A DNA stretch of 23,585 nt from JANXUC01 sp043782485 (GTDB lineage Bacteria > Acidobacteriota > Terriglobia > Terriglobales > Acidobacteriaceae), in assembly GCA_043782485.1 (NCBI GenBank), contig JAYWAL010000144.1:1-23585 (forward strand), written 5' to 3'. The position numbers and the translations under genes were made by a program. The stretch's first letter is position 1; each line of letters opens with the position of its first letter. Positions 1 to 7,906 of this stretch are shown piece by piece. Under the pieces are notes generated by a model. That model made no database searches and was not told the origin of the DNA. It saw nothing but the letters and a program-made list of their open reading frames with translations.

Positions 1-1011
1 ATTATCACCACAAGTTTTGTTGTGGTTTCCAAGCAGGTAAAACCCAAGAAAACGGGCGAACCCTATCTGGCGCTGACCTTGGGCGACCGTACCGGCCAGA
101 TCGAAGCCAAGATGTGGGACAACGTCGAAGACGCCATGGGCGTGTTCGAACAGGATGACTTCCTCAAGATCAAGGGCCTGATTAACCGCTACAACCAGCG
201 CTTTCAGCTGACCATCCACAAGCTGCGCAAAATGGAAGACACCGAAGTGGACTTCGGCGACTACCTGCCGAAAGGCAGCAAGGACATTGGGGAGCTGTGG
301 CGCACGCTGGGCGAGTTCGTCGCTAGCGTAGAGGACCCGCACCTGCGACCTCTTCTGGATGCATTTATGGCGGACCCGGTTATCGGGCACGCCTATCGCA
401 ATGCGCCAGCGGCCAAGACTTTGCACCACGCCTACATTGGCGGGCTGCTCGACCACGTGGTTTCGCTGATGCGCAGTTGCGATCTGGTTTGCCGCAACTA
501 TCCGCAGGTCCATCGTGACCTGGTGATTGCTGGAGCGTTTTTTCACGACATTGGCAAGATTCACGAACTTACCTATGCGCGGTCGTTTTCCTACAGCACT
601 CGCGGCCAGCTGTTGGGGCACATGATTATTGAACTGGAAATGCTGCAACAGAAGCTTGTGAATATGCCGGATTTCCCGGACAAACTCAAGACACTGCTGC
701 AACACCTGATCATCAGCCATCACGGCCAGTATGAGTTCGGCTCACCCAAACTGCCGATGTTTCCCGAGGCCCTTCTCCTACATTACATGGATGATCTCGA
801 TTCAAAAATGGAGAGCATGCGCGCGCATCTGGAACGCGACATCGACTCGCCGAATCCTTGGGCTGGGTACAATCCTTCGCTAGGCCGGAACCTGCTCAAC
901 TCGGCGAAATTTCTGGCGCAACCGGCGGTGCCCGTTGAGGAAACTGCCGCTGCCGCCTCCGATGACTTCGACAAAGATACCGCTCCGGTGCTGGTGGAAA
1001 AGAAGTTCTAA
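1..1011 (+). CDS. yhaM: YhaM-like 3'-5' exoribonuclease, OB-fold + HD domain (5' end outside window)
   Basis: The frame is open from base 1 and the first visible residues already lie inside a nucleic-acid-binding OB-fold strand pattern (KKTGEPYLALTLGDRTG). The true start is therefore probably upstream, and the GTG at 22 is only the first start-like codon visible. Numbering from that GTG, an OB-fold covers roughly residues 1-75. An HD phosphohydrolase domain follows, with HHAYIGGLLDH (about 135-145), the metal-binding pair H175-D176 in FFHDIGKI, and downstream ISHHGQYEFG and a DDLDSKM helix. This order matches the YhaM family, which degrades single-stranded RNA and DNA from the 3' end in the cytoplasm using divalent metal. 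The last 30 or so residues are a low-complexity Ala/Glu/Asp tail. The HAD gene follows 11 bp later, so co-transcription is likely. The family assignment is firm; the exact substrate is inferred. Confidence 0.85.
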   Translation: MITTSFVVVSKQVKPKKTGEPYLALTLGDRTGQIEAKMWDNVEDAMGVFEQDDFLKIKGLINRYNQRFQLTIHKLRKMEDTEVDFGDYLPKGSKDIGELWRTLGEFVASVEDPHLRPLLDAFMADPVIGHAYRNAPAAKTLHHAYIGGLLDHVVSLMRSCDLVCRNYPQVHRDLVIAGAFFHDIGKIHELTYARSFSYSTRGQLLGHMIIELEMLQQKLVNMPDFPDKLKTLLQHLIISHHGQYEFGSPKLPMFPEALLLHYMDDLDSKMESMRAHLERDIDSPNPWAGYNPSLGRNLLNSAKFLAQPAVPVEETAAAASDDFDKDTAPVLVEKKF

Positions 1012-1022
1012 CGTCTGGCGCT

Positions 1023-1733
1023 ATGCTCGATTTTTCTCAGTTTGAGTGGCTCACGTTTGACTGTTACGGAACGTTGATCGACTGGGAAGCTGGGATTCTT
1101 TCCGCCTTGCGCCCCGTCATTGCGGCCCACACTGTCACCCTGCCTGATAGTGAGATTCTTGAGCACTTCGGGGAATTCGAAGCGCAGGCTGAAGCGGGGC
1201 AATTTACGCCTTATCGCGAGGTTCTGGAGACGGTGGTCCGGGCGTTTGGGCAGCGTTTGGGATTTTGCCCCTCGCTGGCGGAGACACGGTCACTCCCTGA
1301 ATCCCTTGGGGATTGGCCGCCGTTTTCCGATACCGTCGAGGCTCTAAGGCGGCTTCGCACTCGCTACAGATTGGCGATTATCTCCAACGTGGACGACGAT
1401 CTGCTGGCACTCACGGCTAAACAGCTCCAAGTACCATTCGACGCGGTGAGTACGGCGCAGCAAGCCCGGAGTTACAAGCCGTCTTTGAACAATTTTCAAA
1501 TGGCGTTGGAGAAAATGGGCGCTCCCCGCGAGAAAATTCTCCACGTGGCGCAGAGTCTTTACCATGACATCGCTCCCGCCAACCAGCTTGGCATGAAGTG
1601 CGTATGGGTGAATCGGCGGGCTGACCAGCCGGGAACAGGAGCAACCAAAAAATCCGACGCGATTCCGGATTTAGAAGTTTTTTCCTTGCAGGCGCTGACT
1701 GCGCTGGCCGTTGGCTCTCGCAGCTCGTGGTGA
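1023..1733 (+). CDS. HAD-superfamily hydrolase, haloacid dehalogenase type II-like
   Basis: This 236-residue protein carries the HAD motifs in order. The nucleophile D13 lies in FDCYGTLID (the DxYGTL form of 2-haloacid dehalogenases), motif II S121-N122 lies in IISNVDDD, and motif III K152 lies in SYKPS. Motif IV is HVAQSLYHDIAPA with D182. The HVAQS...HD form is characteristic of the type II haloacid-dehalogenase-like branch, whose characterised members cleave carbon-halogen bonds of L-2-haloacids through an Asp ester. Many relatives are phosphatases of unknown substrate, so dehalogenation is not established here. There is no signal peptide, so it should be cytosolic. No Shine-Dalgarno sequence precedes the ATG, which lies 11 bp after the exonuclease stop, consistent with translation from a shared transcript. 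It converges on the response regulator gene with 21 bp between the stop codons and no obvious terminator hairpin. Confidence 0.85.
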   Translation: MLDFSQFEWLTFDCYGTLIDWEAGILSALRPVIAAHTVTLPDSEILEHFGEFEAQAEAGQFTPYREVLETVVRAFGQRLGFCPSLAETRSLPESLGDWPPFSDTVEALRRLRTRYRLAIISNVDDDLLALTAKQLQVPFDAVSTAQQARSYKPSLNNFQMALEKMGAPREKILHVAQSLYHDIAPANQLGMKCVWVNRRADQPGTGATKKSDAIPDLEVFSLQALTALAVGSRSSW

Positions 1734-1754
1734 AATCGGTCCGCCCGCTGGTTG

Positions 1755-2453
1755 TTACTCTGCCATCGGCAGCCGGACCAGGCCCTTGCGCAGCGCGTAG
1801 TTAATGACCTGCGCCCGATTGTGCAGCCCCAGCTTGCGCATAAAGTTGAACTTGTGGGCTTCCACGGTCTTTACGCTTAGACCCAGCACGGCTGCCGCCG
1901 ACCGGGCCGAGTTGCCCTCGGCAATCAGCCGCAGGACCTCTTCTTCCCGGCGCGTGACCTGCAAATTCCGCGAGCCGCCCCGTTTCTGCGCCAGAAGCCG
2001 CGCATTCTCCAACAAAACTGGTCCGCCCGCCCCCTTCCGTGCCGAGCCATATACGTCACTCAAAACCTGCTGGAGCGTTTCGAGCGGCGCCGTTTTTAGG
2101 ACGAATCCCACCACGCCAGCTCGCTCGCATTGTGCGCGATACGCGTCGTCCAGGTAGGTCAATAAGAAGACCAATTGGGCGGACGGGTAGTCCATCCGCG
2201 CAATCCGAGCCGTCTCCAGGGCGGCATGACGATCCTGGTCCGCGCCGACAACCACGACATCTGGCGGCAAAAATGCGGACTGCTGCATCGCTTCTTGGAG
2301 AGACGAGCCCTCCCCAGCGAGTTCCAGGCCGGGTTGCTCTCGCAGAATGCGGGCAATTCCTTCGCGAACCAGAATCTGTTCATCTACCAGAACGCAACGT
2401 ACGCGTTGCGTGGAAGGCTCCACGTTCGATTCTTGTGCAATGGGTAAAGGCAC
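1755..2453 (-). CDS. NarL/LuxR-family response regulator with degenerate receiver (phospho-Asp replaced by Gly)
   Basis: I take the GTG at 2453 as the start, giving 232 residues, because GGAGG sits 4 nt upstream. The frame stays open to 2555, but those codons precede the receiver fold and contain the likely promoter. Residues about 18-130 form a REC domain. Acidic D24-E25 follows beta-1, T99 is in VFLLT, and K120 is in GFVLK. At the phospho-acceptor position, however, PDVVVVG reads G70 where family members have Asp (PDVVLMD). Residues about 165-230 form a LuxR-type helix-turn-helix (LTRREEEVL-like start, LGLSVKTVEAHKFNFMRKLGL). No sensor kinase gene is nearby, so it is an orphan in this window. 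Inferred role: a transcription factor not switched by ordinary Asp phosphorylation, possibly constitutive or ligand-controlled. The promoter 80-110 bp upstream carries a palindrome that may be its own or another regulator's site. Confidence 0.88.
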   Translation of the reverse strand: MPLPIAQESNVEPSTQRVRCVLVDEQILVREGIARILREQPGLELAGEGSSLQEAMQQSAFLPPDVVVVGADQDRHAALETARIARMDYPSAQLVFLLTYLDDAYRAQCERAGVVGFVLKTAPLETLQQVLSDVYGSARKGAGGPVLLENARLLAQKRGGSRNLQVTRREEEVLRLIAEGNSARSAAAVLGLSVKTVEAHKFNFMRKLGLHNRAQVINYALRKGLVRLPMAE

Positions 2454-2533
2454 ACGTCCTCCGCTAACCGGAAATAAATTGCAAGACAAAGCGGCGATGG
2501 GCCAATCCAGGAAGCAGGTGGAAACTTGCAGGG

Positions 2534-2563
2534 ATTGTAAACTTTGCGCAGGCAAACTGCCAA
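2534..2563 (-). promoter_or_regulatory. Putative sigma70-type promoter of the response regulator gene
   Basis: On the minus strand TTGGCA (2563-2558) and TACAAT (2539-2534) are separated by 18 bp, each matching the consensus at 5 of 6 bases. Transcription would begin near 2527, leaving a leader of about 75 nt before the GTG at 2453. The 12-bp palindrome AGTACTGGTACT lies just upstream of the -35 box, a position typical of activator sites. Confidence 0.5.
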
Positions 2564-2570
2564 CTCTTTA

Positions 2571-2673
2571 GTACCAGTACTGGGCCAAGAGGTTACCTTT
2601 TGGATGCGGACTTCCTAGCGAACGCTGCATGGCGGATTCGCTCAATCCTGGACGTCCGCAGGTTACCAGTACT
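2571..2673. repeat. Paired short repeats in the divergent response regulator/aroC control region
   Basis: The 10-mer TACCAGTACT occurs at 2572-2581 and again at 2664-2673. The first copy is part of a 12-bp palindrome, AGTAC-CA-GTACT (2570-2581). A second 7-mer, GGTTACC, is repeated directly at 2591-2597 and 2661-2667. TGCGGAC (2605-2611) and GTCCGCA (2654-2660) form an inverted pair. One TACCAGTACT copy lies just upstream of the response regulator -35 box and the other about 27 bp upstream of the aroC -35-like hexamer. A shared operator is inference; no regulator is identified. Confidence 0.45.
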
Positions 2674-2699
2674 CAATTTGCGACAAAATCGCCCCCGAT

Positions 2700-2728
2700 T
2701 CGGCAATTTCTCCACGATCAGATAAAAT
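2700..2728 (+). promoter_or_regulatory. Putative promoter placing aroC transcription at or near its start codon
   Basis: TCGGCA (2700-2705) and TAAAAT (2723-2728) are spaced 17 bp apart. The -10 box ends 9 nt before the aroC ATG, so transcription would begin within a few bases of the start codon. This agrees with the absence of a Shine-Dalgarno sequence before aroC. The -35 match is weak (4 of 6). Confidence 0.35.
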
Positions 2729-2737
2729 TCAAAGTTC

Positions 2738-3910
2738 ATGCTTCGCTACTTCACCACCGGAGAATCCCACGGAGAAGCCTTGGTAGCCTTTATATCCGGC
2801 CTGCCCGCCGGACTGGGCGTCGACCAAGCCTTTCTCGACCACGAACTTTGGCGTCGCCAACAAGGCTTTGGCCGGGGCGGACGGATGAAAATCGAACGCG
2901 ACCACGCCCATATCCTCTCTGGCGTGCGCCACGGGAAGACAATTGGGTCGCCAATTTCAATTCAACTGGCTAACAACGACTGGAAGAACTGGACCGAAGC
3001 GCTGCCGGTGGATCCTGGCGATCCGGGCAAGCACAAACGGGTAGCTTCGCCACGACCGGGACATGCCGACCTGGCTGGGGCACTGAAATATAACTTCTCC
3101 GAGGCGCGCTATGTTCTTGAACGCGCGTCCGCCCGCGAATCCACCGCCCGTGTGGCTATGGGTGCTTTGGCCAAGCTATTTTTGCGCGCGCTGGGTATGG
3201 AAGTGTTGAGCCATGTGGTGGCCGTAGGCAACACCGTGGTTGCTGGCGAAGTTCCCTGGGAGAGCGTCGTTGCCAGTTGTGCGCGGGAGGAAATTCTTCT
3301 CAACTGTGCCGACCTAGAAATAGAACAAAAAATGAAGGCCGAAGTTGACAAGGTTCTCCGCACGGGTGACACCGTTGGCGGTGTTTTTGAGGTGGTCGCT
3401 CACGGCGTCCCTCCTGGTCTTGGTACATATGCACAATGGGATGAGCGGCTGGATGGCCTGCTGGCGGGGGCGGTGATGTCCCTGCAAGCGGTGAAGGCCG
3501 TCGAAATCGGCATCGGGGTCGCGGCGGCGGCCGCCCCTGGCTCGGCCGTACACGATGAGATCGGCTATACGAAAACTGAGGGGTTTGCTGGCTTTACGCG
3601 CCCGCGCAATAACGCCGGAGGCATTGAAGGCGGCGTTTCTAACGGCGAAGAGATTCGCGTGCGCGGCTACTTGAAGCCGATTTCGACTCTGCGAAGGCCG
3701 CTTAAATCAGTCGACTTTGAAACGCGAGAGCCAGTGCAGGCCGCTTACGAACGCTCCGACGTTTGCGTGGTGCCGGCGGCCGGGGTTGGCGCCGAATCCA
3801 TGGTCGCGCTCACCCTGGCCCGCTGCGCCCTTGACAAGTTTGGCGGAGATTCCATGGACGAAACGCTGCGCAACCATCGCGGCTATCTTGAACAGCTGAA
3901 GAGCTACTAG
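2738..3910 (+). CDS. aroC: Chorismate synthase
   Basis: The 390-residue product converts 5-enolpyruvylshikimate-3-phosphate to chorismate, the last step of the common aromatic pathway, using reduced FMN in the cytosol. Family signatures are present along the whole length: GESHGEA near residue 8, FGRGGRM (about 44-50), SPRPGHADL (about 104-112), ERASARESTARVA (about 128-140), RNNAGGIEGGVSNGE in the middle of the C-terminal half, and VVPAAGVGAESM near the end. Length and motif order are normal for monofunctional bacterial AroC. The ATG at 2738 begins exactly at the conserved LRYFTTGESHG start, so the start is secure even though no Shine-Dalgarno sequence precedes it. The def gene follows after 8 bp, so the two are likely co-transcribed. 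Confidence 0.97.
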   Translation: MLRYFTTGESHGEALVAFISGLPAGLGVDQAFLDHELWRRQQGFGRGGRMKIERDHAHILSGVRHGKTIGSPISIQLANNDWKNWTEALPVDPGDPGKHKRVASPRPGHADLAGALKYNFSEARYVLERASARESTARVAMGALAKLFLRALGMEVLSHVVAVGNTVVAGEVPWESVVASCAREEILLNCADLEIEQKMKAEVDKVLRTGDTVGGVFEVVAHGVPPGLGTYAQWDERLDGLLAGAVMSLQAVKAVEIGIGVAAAAAPGSAVHDEIGYTKTEGFAGFTRPRNNAGGIEGGVSNGEEIRVRGYLKPISTLRRPLKSVDFETREPVQAAYERSDVCVVPAAGVGAESMVALTLARCALDKFGGDSMDETLRNHRGYLEQLKSY

Positions 3911-3918
3911 ACCACCGA

Positions 3919-4428
3919 ATGATTTATCCCATAGTCAAATTTGGCGATCCAGTCCTGGAAACCAAGGCAGCCACGGTGACAGAGTTTGATGCCGCCCTGC
4001 GCAACCTTCTGGAAGACATGTTTGAATCCATGTACGCGGCGCACGGAGTGGGTCTGGCGGCACCGCAAATTGGCATCTCGCGCCGCATTGCCGTCATCGA
4101 TGTCACCTTCAAAGAAGACGCCAAGCAAAAGCTTGTGCTCATCAACCCGGAGGTCATCCAGACCGAAGGCCGAATCTCGCAGAATGAGGGCTGCCTGAGC
4201 ATTCCGGAATTTCGCGAGAACGTTACTCGGCCAAAAAAAGTAACGGTTCGCGCGCAAAACGCGAAGGGTGAGTTTTTTGAGCACACCGGAGAAGAACTGC
4301 TGGCTCGAGCATTTTCCCATGAAATTGACCACCTCAACGGCAAGCTGTACATCAGTCACATCAGCGCGCTGAAGCGCGACCTGATGAAGCGTAAGATTCG
4401 GAAGCTGATCAAAGCGGGTGATTGGTAG
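3919..4428 (+). CDS. def: Peptide deformylase
   Basis: This 169-residue metalloenzyme removes the N-formyl group from nascent polypeptides at the ribosome. All three signature motifs are present: motif I GVGLAAPQIG, motif II EGCLSIP with the metal-ligand Cys, and motif III HEIDHLNGKLY, the HExxH that supplies two His ligands and the catalytic Glu. The length fits bacterial class I deformylases. It lies 8 bp after aroC and directly before fmt, which adds the formyl group that this enzyme removes. The def-fmt-rsmB order is widespread in bacteria and supports all three calls. No Shine-Dalgarno sequence is evident, and translational coupling to aroC is plausible. Confidence 0.97.
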   Translation: MIYPIVKFGDPVLETKAATVTEFDAALRNLLEDMFESMYAAHGVGLAAPQIGISRRIAVIDVTFKEDAKQKLVLINPEVIQTEGRISQNEGCLSIPEFRENVTRPKKVTVRAQNAKGEFFEHTGEELLARAFSHEIDHLNGKLYISHISALKRDLMKRKIRKLIKAGDW

Positions 4429-4504
4429 GCCGGTCCTTGCTTTCACGCTTGTCAGAGATTTTGCCGCCCTTCGCAAGAATCGTGCGTATCGACCAAAAAT
4501 CTGG

Positions 4505-5452
4505 ATGCAACTGCCCTTACAACTCGTTTTCTGCGGTACCCCAGCTTTCGCTGTTCCAACTTTGGAGCGGCTGGCGAAGGCATATCTGAATCTGCGACTG
4601 GTAGTCACGCGCCCTGACAAGCCAAGGGGCCGCGGCATGGAATTGGCGATCAGCCCCGTCAAACAGGCGGCTCTGTCGCTGGGGCTTCCAGTCGTTCAAC
4701 CGGACACGATCAAGAACAACGCCGACTTCCGCGCCCAACTCGAAGTCCTGCGGCCGGACGCCATCATTGTTGTCGGTTACGGCCGCATTATTCCGCAATG
4801 GATGATTGACCTGCCGCCGCTTGGCAACATCAATCTGCATTCCTCGCTCCTGCCAAAATATCGTGGAGCGGCGCCGGTGCAATGGGCCATTGCGTGTGGC
4901 GAAACCGTGACCGGCGTGACGACGATGCGCATTGACGCCGGCCTCGATACAGGCGATATTTTGCGGCAGCGCGAACTTGTCATCGCGCCGGAGGACACGA
5001 CACCCACACTCTCCCCAAAGCTCGCTGGCATTGGCGCGGACCTTATGCTTGAGACCCTGCTGGGCCTGCAGGAAAAAAAGATCGTTCCGCAAACGCAAGA
5101 TCATGCTCGAGCAACGCTGGCACCCATCCTACGCCGGGAAGATGGCCAAATCGACTTTCATCGGCCTGCGGCGGAAATCCTCAATCGCCTCCGTGGCTTC
5201 CAACCCTGGCCCGGGGCGTACACCACTTTCCGTGGCAAGCAGCTTGTCGTGTCCGCAGCAAGACTGGCAGACAGCGCCCCGTCTGCACCTCTTGGCTCTC
5301 TGCTCCTCGATAGCAATCGCTTGCTCGCTGTTTGTTCGGAATCGATATTGGAACTGCTTGAGGTTCAGCCCGAAGGCAAAAAGCGCATGTCAGCCCGCGA
5401 CTTCCTCAATGGCTACCGCCCACAGCCTGGCGAAAAGCTGGGAGTGGCATGA
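4505..5452 (+). CDS. fmt: Methionyl-tRNA formyltransferase
   Basis: The enzyme formylates initiator Met-tRNA using 10-formyl-tetrahydrofolate. I choose the ATG at 4505 (315 residues) because homologues begin with a short lead into the first Rossmann strand, seen here as LVFCGTPAFAVP. The open frame reaches an ATG at 4418 that would overlap def by 11 bp, but those 29 extra residues look unlike the family. Neither start has a good ribosome binding site. Catalytic residues are N110 and H112 in NINLHSSLLPKYRGAAP and D148 in DAGLDTGDIL. They occupy the positions equivalent to E. coli N106, H108 and D144. The C-terminal OB-like tRNA-binding domain follows, including LRGFQPWPGA. The stop codon overlaps the rsmB start as ATGA, indicating translational coupling. 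Confidence 0.95.
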   Translation: MQLPLQLVFCGTPAFAVPTLERLAKAYLNLRLVVTRPDKPRGRGMELAISPVKQAALSLGLPVVQPDTIKNNADFRAQLEVLRPDAIIVVGYGRIIPQWMIDLPPLGNINLHSSLLPKYRGAAPVQWAIACGETVTGVTTMRIDAGLDTGDILRQRELVIAPEDTTPTLSPKLAGIGADLMLETLLGLQEKKIVPQTQDHARATLAPILRREDGQIDFHRPAAEILNRLRGFQPWPGAYTTFRGKQLVVSAARLADSAPSAPLGSLLLDSNRLLAVCSESILELLEVQPEGKKRMSARDFLNGYRPQPGEKLGVA

Positions 5453-6807
5453 GCATCTCTCCGGCACGCACCACGGCCTTCGACATCCTTCTGCAAGTGG
5501 AAAAGGAGGACGCTTACGCTTCCGAGCTGCTGCATTCCGCGCAGTATCTCTCGTTGTCTTCGGAAGACCACGGCCTAGCCACGCAGATCGTGATGGGTGT
5601 CTTGCGTTGGCGTTCGCAGCTCGACGCCATTCTCGCGCCTTTTAGCAAATGGCCCCTGGCGAAGCTCGATGCTGAGGTCCTGATCTCCCTGCGAATGGGT
5701 GCCTACCAGCTTACCCGGTTGGAGCGCGTTCCCGCCCACGCCGCCGTACATGAAAGCGTGGAACTGGTAAAGCGGTCGCGTCGCACCTCAGCTGCGGGAC
5801 TGGTCAACGCGTTGCTAAGAAAAGTGGGAGGGAGCGCGGAGGCCAGACGAAAGACCCCGGACGAAATCGAAGGCCACGCGCCGACAACGCCCGCTGCAAT
5901 TGCGGCAAAATACGCGCACCCGGAGTGGCTCGTGGCCCGTTGGCTGACCCGCTTGGGACCGGAAACCGCCCGTGCGATTTGCGCGGAAAACCAGCGCGTA
6001 CCCGCCACGAATCTACACCTTCGTTACGCGGGCGGAACAGATACTTCCGTGCCCTTTGATTTCGTAGGCGAAGACATTCGCCTCTCTCCTGGTTCCCTGC
6101 TCGCCTCAGCCCGACGTGTAGACTCGGGCGACATCAGCAAAACGAAGGCTTTCCGCACAGGACGCATCGCCATCCAGGACGAGGCCTCGCAGTTAGTGGC
6201 GCTGCTGGCAGGCCGAGGCGCCCGCATCCTTGACGCCTGCGCCGCGCCCGGAGGAAAGACCTCCATTTTGGCCGAGCGCAACCCCGCCGCGGAAATCATC
6301 GCCATCGACCTACACGCCCACCGCACTCGCCTTCTGGCCGAACGCGTGCAAGCCGCCAATGTCAAAATTGTGACTGCCGATCTTCGTGAGTATCCCGTGG
6401 GCGAAAAGTTCGACCGGGTCCTGGTCGATGCGCCATGTACTGGAACCGGAACCTTGGCCCATCACCCAGAAATAAAATGGCGCCTGCGAGCGGAAGACCT
6501 TCCCCGACTGCATTCGCTACAGGTGGCGCTACTCCAGGCCGCCATGCAACATGTGGCACCCCAGGGCACGCTACTTTACTCAACCTGCTCCCTTGAGCCG
6601 GAAGAGTGCGAGCAAGTCATCGAGCAGACGTTGGCGGAGACACCGGGGCAGTTCGAAGTGTGCAGCATCGCCGATGAACTGCTGCGCCTAAAAGAAGAGA
6701 AACTGGTTGCCGATATCGACCGCCTCACCCAAGGCCCATACCTAAGGACGTTCCCGGGCATTCATCCCTGCGATGGATTCTTCGCCGCCATCCTGCGCCG
6801 AAGCTAG
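5449..6807 (+). CDS. rsmB: 16S rRNA (cytosine-967-C5)-methyltransferase RsmB
   Basis: The 452-residue protein has the RsmB/Sun layout. Residues about 5-130 form a NusB-like RNA-binding domain (TTAFDILLQVE, LRMGAYQL, HAAVHESVELVK, GLVNALLRK). A Rossmann-fold SAM methyltransferase follows, with motif I DACAAPGGKT (262-271), motif IV VDAPCTGTG containing C330, and motif VI YSTCSLEPEE containing C380. The two cysteines are the RNA m5C methyltransferase pair: the motif VI Cys is the nucleophile and the motif IV Cys assists product release. It modifies 16S rRNA in the cytosol. It starts inside the fmt stop codon (ATGA), so it is the last gene of the def-fmt-rsmB unit. It converges on the PIN/TRAM gene with only 3 bp between the stop codons. 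Confidence 0.95.
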   Translation: MSISPARTTAFDILLQVEKEDAYASELLHSAQYLSLSSEDHGLATQIVMGVLRWRSQLDAILAPFSKWPLAKLDAEVLISLRMGAYQLTRLERVPAHAAVHESVELVKRSRRTSAAGLVNALLRKVGGSAEARRKTPDEIEGHAPTTPAAIAAKYAHPEWLVARWLTRLGPETARAICAENQRVPATNLHLRYAGGTDTSVPFDFVGEDIRLSPGSLLASARRVDSGDISKTKAFRTGRIAIQDEASQLVALLAGRGARILDACAAPGGKTSILAERNPAAEIIAIDLHAHRTRLLAERVQAANVKIVTADLREYPVGEKFDRVLVDAPCTGTGTLAHHPEIKWRLRAEDLPRLHSLQVALLQAAMQHVAPQGTLLYSTCSLEPEECEQVIEQTLAETPGQFEVCSIADELLRLKEEKLVADIDRLTQGPYLRTFPGIHPCDGFFAAILRRS

Positions 6808-6810
6808 CCG

Positions 6811-7893
6811 CTACTCCCCCGGCTGGTCCATCAGAATCGGCTGCGGCTTCTGCGTCGCGGTTTGCGGCGGACGCGGCTCGGGCCGGACGGCGTCCGTGCG
6901 CTGCATCATCCGCTCGTCCCATTTTCCAAAAATCATCTTGCCCGCAGTCGTCTGCAACACCGACGTCACCGAAATATCAATCGTCTTGCCAATCGCCTTG
7001 CGCGCGTTATCCACCACGACCATCGTTCCATCATCCAGGTACGCCACGCCCTGGTTGTACTCCTTGCCTTCCTTCAGGATGAACACGTGCATGATCTCCC
7101 CAGGGAGAACAATCGGCTTCAGCGCATTGGCCAGCTCATTAATATTCAGAACATCCACGCCCTGAAGCTGCGCCACTTTATTCAGGTTGAAGTCGTTCGT
7201 TATAATCTTGCCCTCGTACACCTTCGCCAGTTCAATCAGCTTCAGGTCCACCTCGCGCACGGCGGGAAAGTCGTCCTCAACAATCTGTATATTCAGCGAC
7301 GCCACTTTCTGCAATTTTTGAAGAATATCCAACCCGCGCCGCCCACGATTACGCTTCATCGAATCCGCCGAGTCCGCCACCATCTGCAACTCCCGCAGCA
7401 CAAACTGCGGAATCACGATCACGCCGTCCAGGAACCCGGTCTCCGCAATGTCGGAAATTCGCCCATCAATAATCACGCTGGTATCAAGAATCTTGTGAAC
7501 CTTCTTGCCCTGCTTTTCCCCGCCAAACAGGCCGCCCAACGCCGCCAAATTCAGCAGCGACCCCTTATTCGCGCCCACCACCAGGCCCACGTAGGCCATC
7601 AGCAGCATGATCAGGATTTGCAGGAAGCTCAGCGTATGCCCTGGAGGCATGCTGTTGCGCAGCACCAGCGTAAACAGGTACGCGCCCAAAATCCCGAGGA
7701 TGCTGCCGACGGCGGCCCCAATCAGCCGCGTCAGGCTCGCCAACCGCAGCCGCCACTCGAAGATGATAATCGCTGAGCCGATCAGCACTCCAACCGCCGC
7801 GTCCACATGCGGCGTCAGGTCAAACGGTTCCAGCTTGTAGCACGCCACCGCCACTACCAATACAAAAATCAATCGAACCAGGAATAAGTCCAC
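6811..7893 (-). CDS. Membrane-anchored PIN/TRAM domain protein (YacL-like)
   Basis: The start is a GTG preceded by AGAGGAGG with 5 nt spacing, giving 360 residues. The N-terminal 120 or so residues contain four hydrophobic segments (about 2-18, 30-46, 56-78 and 88-108). A PIN-type nuclease domain follows, with D137 in KILDTSVIIDGR, E168 in VLRELQ, D216 and D234 in ITNDFNLN. A TRAM RNA-binding module (about 263-323) follows, from VLPGEIMHV to VLQTTAGKMIFGKW. This architecture matches the conserved YacL family of Gram-positive and other bacteria, predicted to be a membrane-tethered ribonuclease on the cytosolic face. The acidic residues needed for PIN metal binding are retained, so it is probably active. 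The RNA target is unknown. The C-terminal tail is basic and proline/glutamine-rich. Confidence 0.9.
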   Translation of the reverse strand: MDLFLVRLIFVLVVAVACYKLEPFDLTPHVDAAVGVLIGSAIIIFEWRLRLASLTRLIGAAVGSILGILGAYLFTLVLRNSMPPGHTLSFLQILIMLLMAYVGLVVGANKGSLLNLAALGGLFGGEKQGKKVHKILDTSVIIDGRISDIAETGFLDGVIVIPQFVLRELQMVADSADSMKRNRGRRGLDILQKLQKVASLNIQIVEDDFPAVREVDLKLIELAKVYEGKIITNDFNLNKVAQLQGVDVLNINELANALKPIVLPGEIMHVFILKEGKEYNQGVAYLDDGTMVVVDNARKAIGKTIDISVTSVLQTTAGKMIFGKWDERMMQRTDAVRPEPRPPQTATQKPQPILMDQPGE

Positions 7894-7898
7894 AAGAA

Positions 7899-7906
7899 CC
7901 TCCTCT
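7899..7906 (-). promoter_or_regulatory. Ribosome binding site fixing the GTG start of the PIN/TRAM gene
   Basis: On the minus strand AGAGGAGG lies 5 nt before the GTG at 7893. It is among the strongest Shine-Dalgarno sequences in the window. Farther upstream, TCGGTG/CACCGA arms (7915-7920 and 7935-7940) could form a 6-bp hairpin in the leader. Confidence 0.7.

Noticed and set aside
1734..1754. Terminator between the HAD gene and the response regulator
   Set aside because: Only 21 bp separate the stops and no stable stem with a T-tract is visible.
3907..4662. Minus-strand frame of 251 codons opposite def and fmt
   Set aside because: Spans two unmistakable genes in antisense and has no motif.
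6862..7776. Plus-strand frame of 304 codons opposite the PIN/TRAM gene
   Set aside because: His/Gln/Arg-rich shadow translation; the PIN/TRAM gene on the other strand has a strong SD and complete domains.
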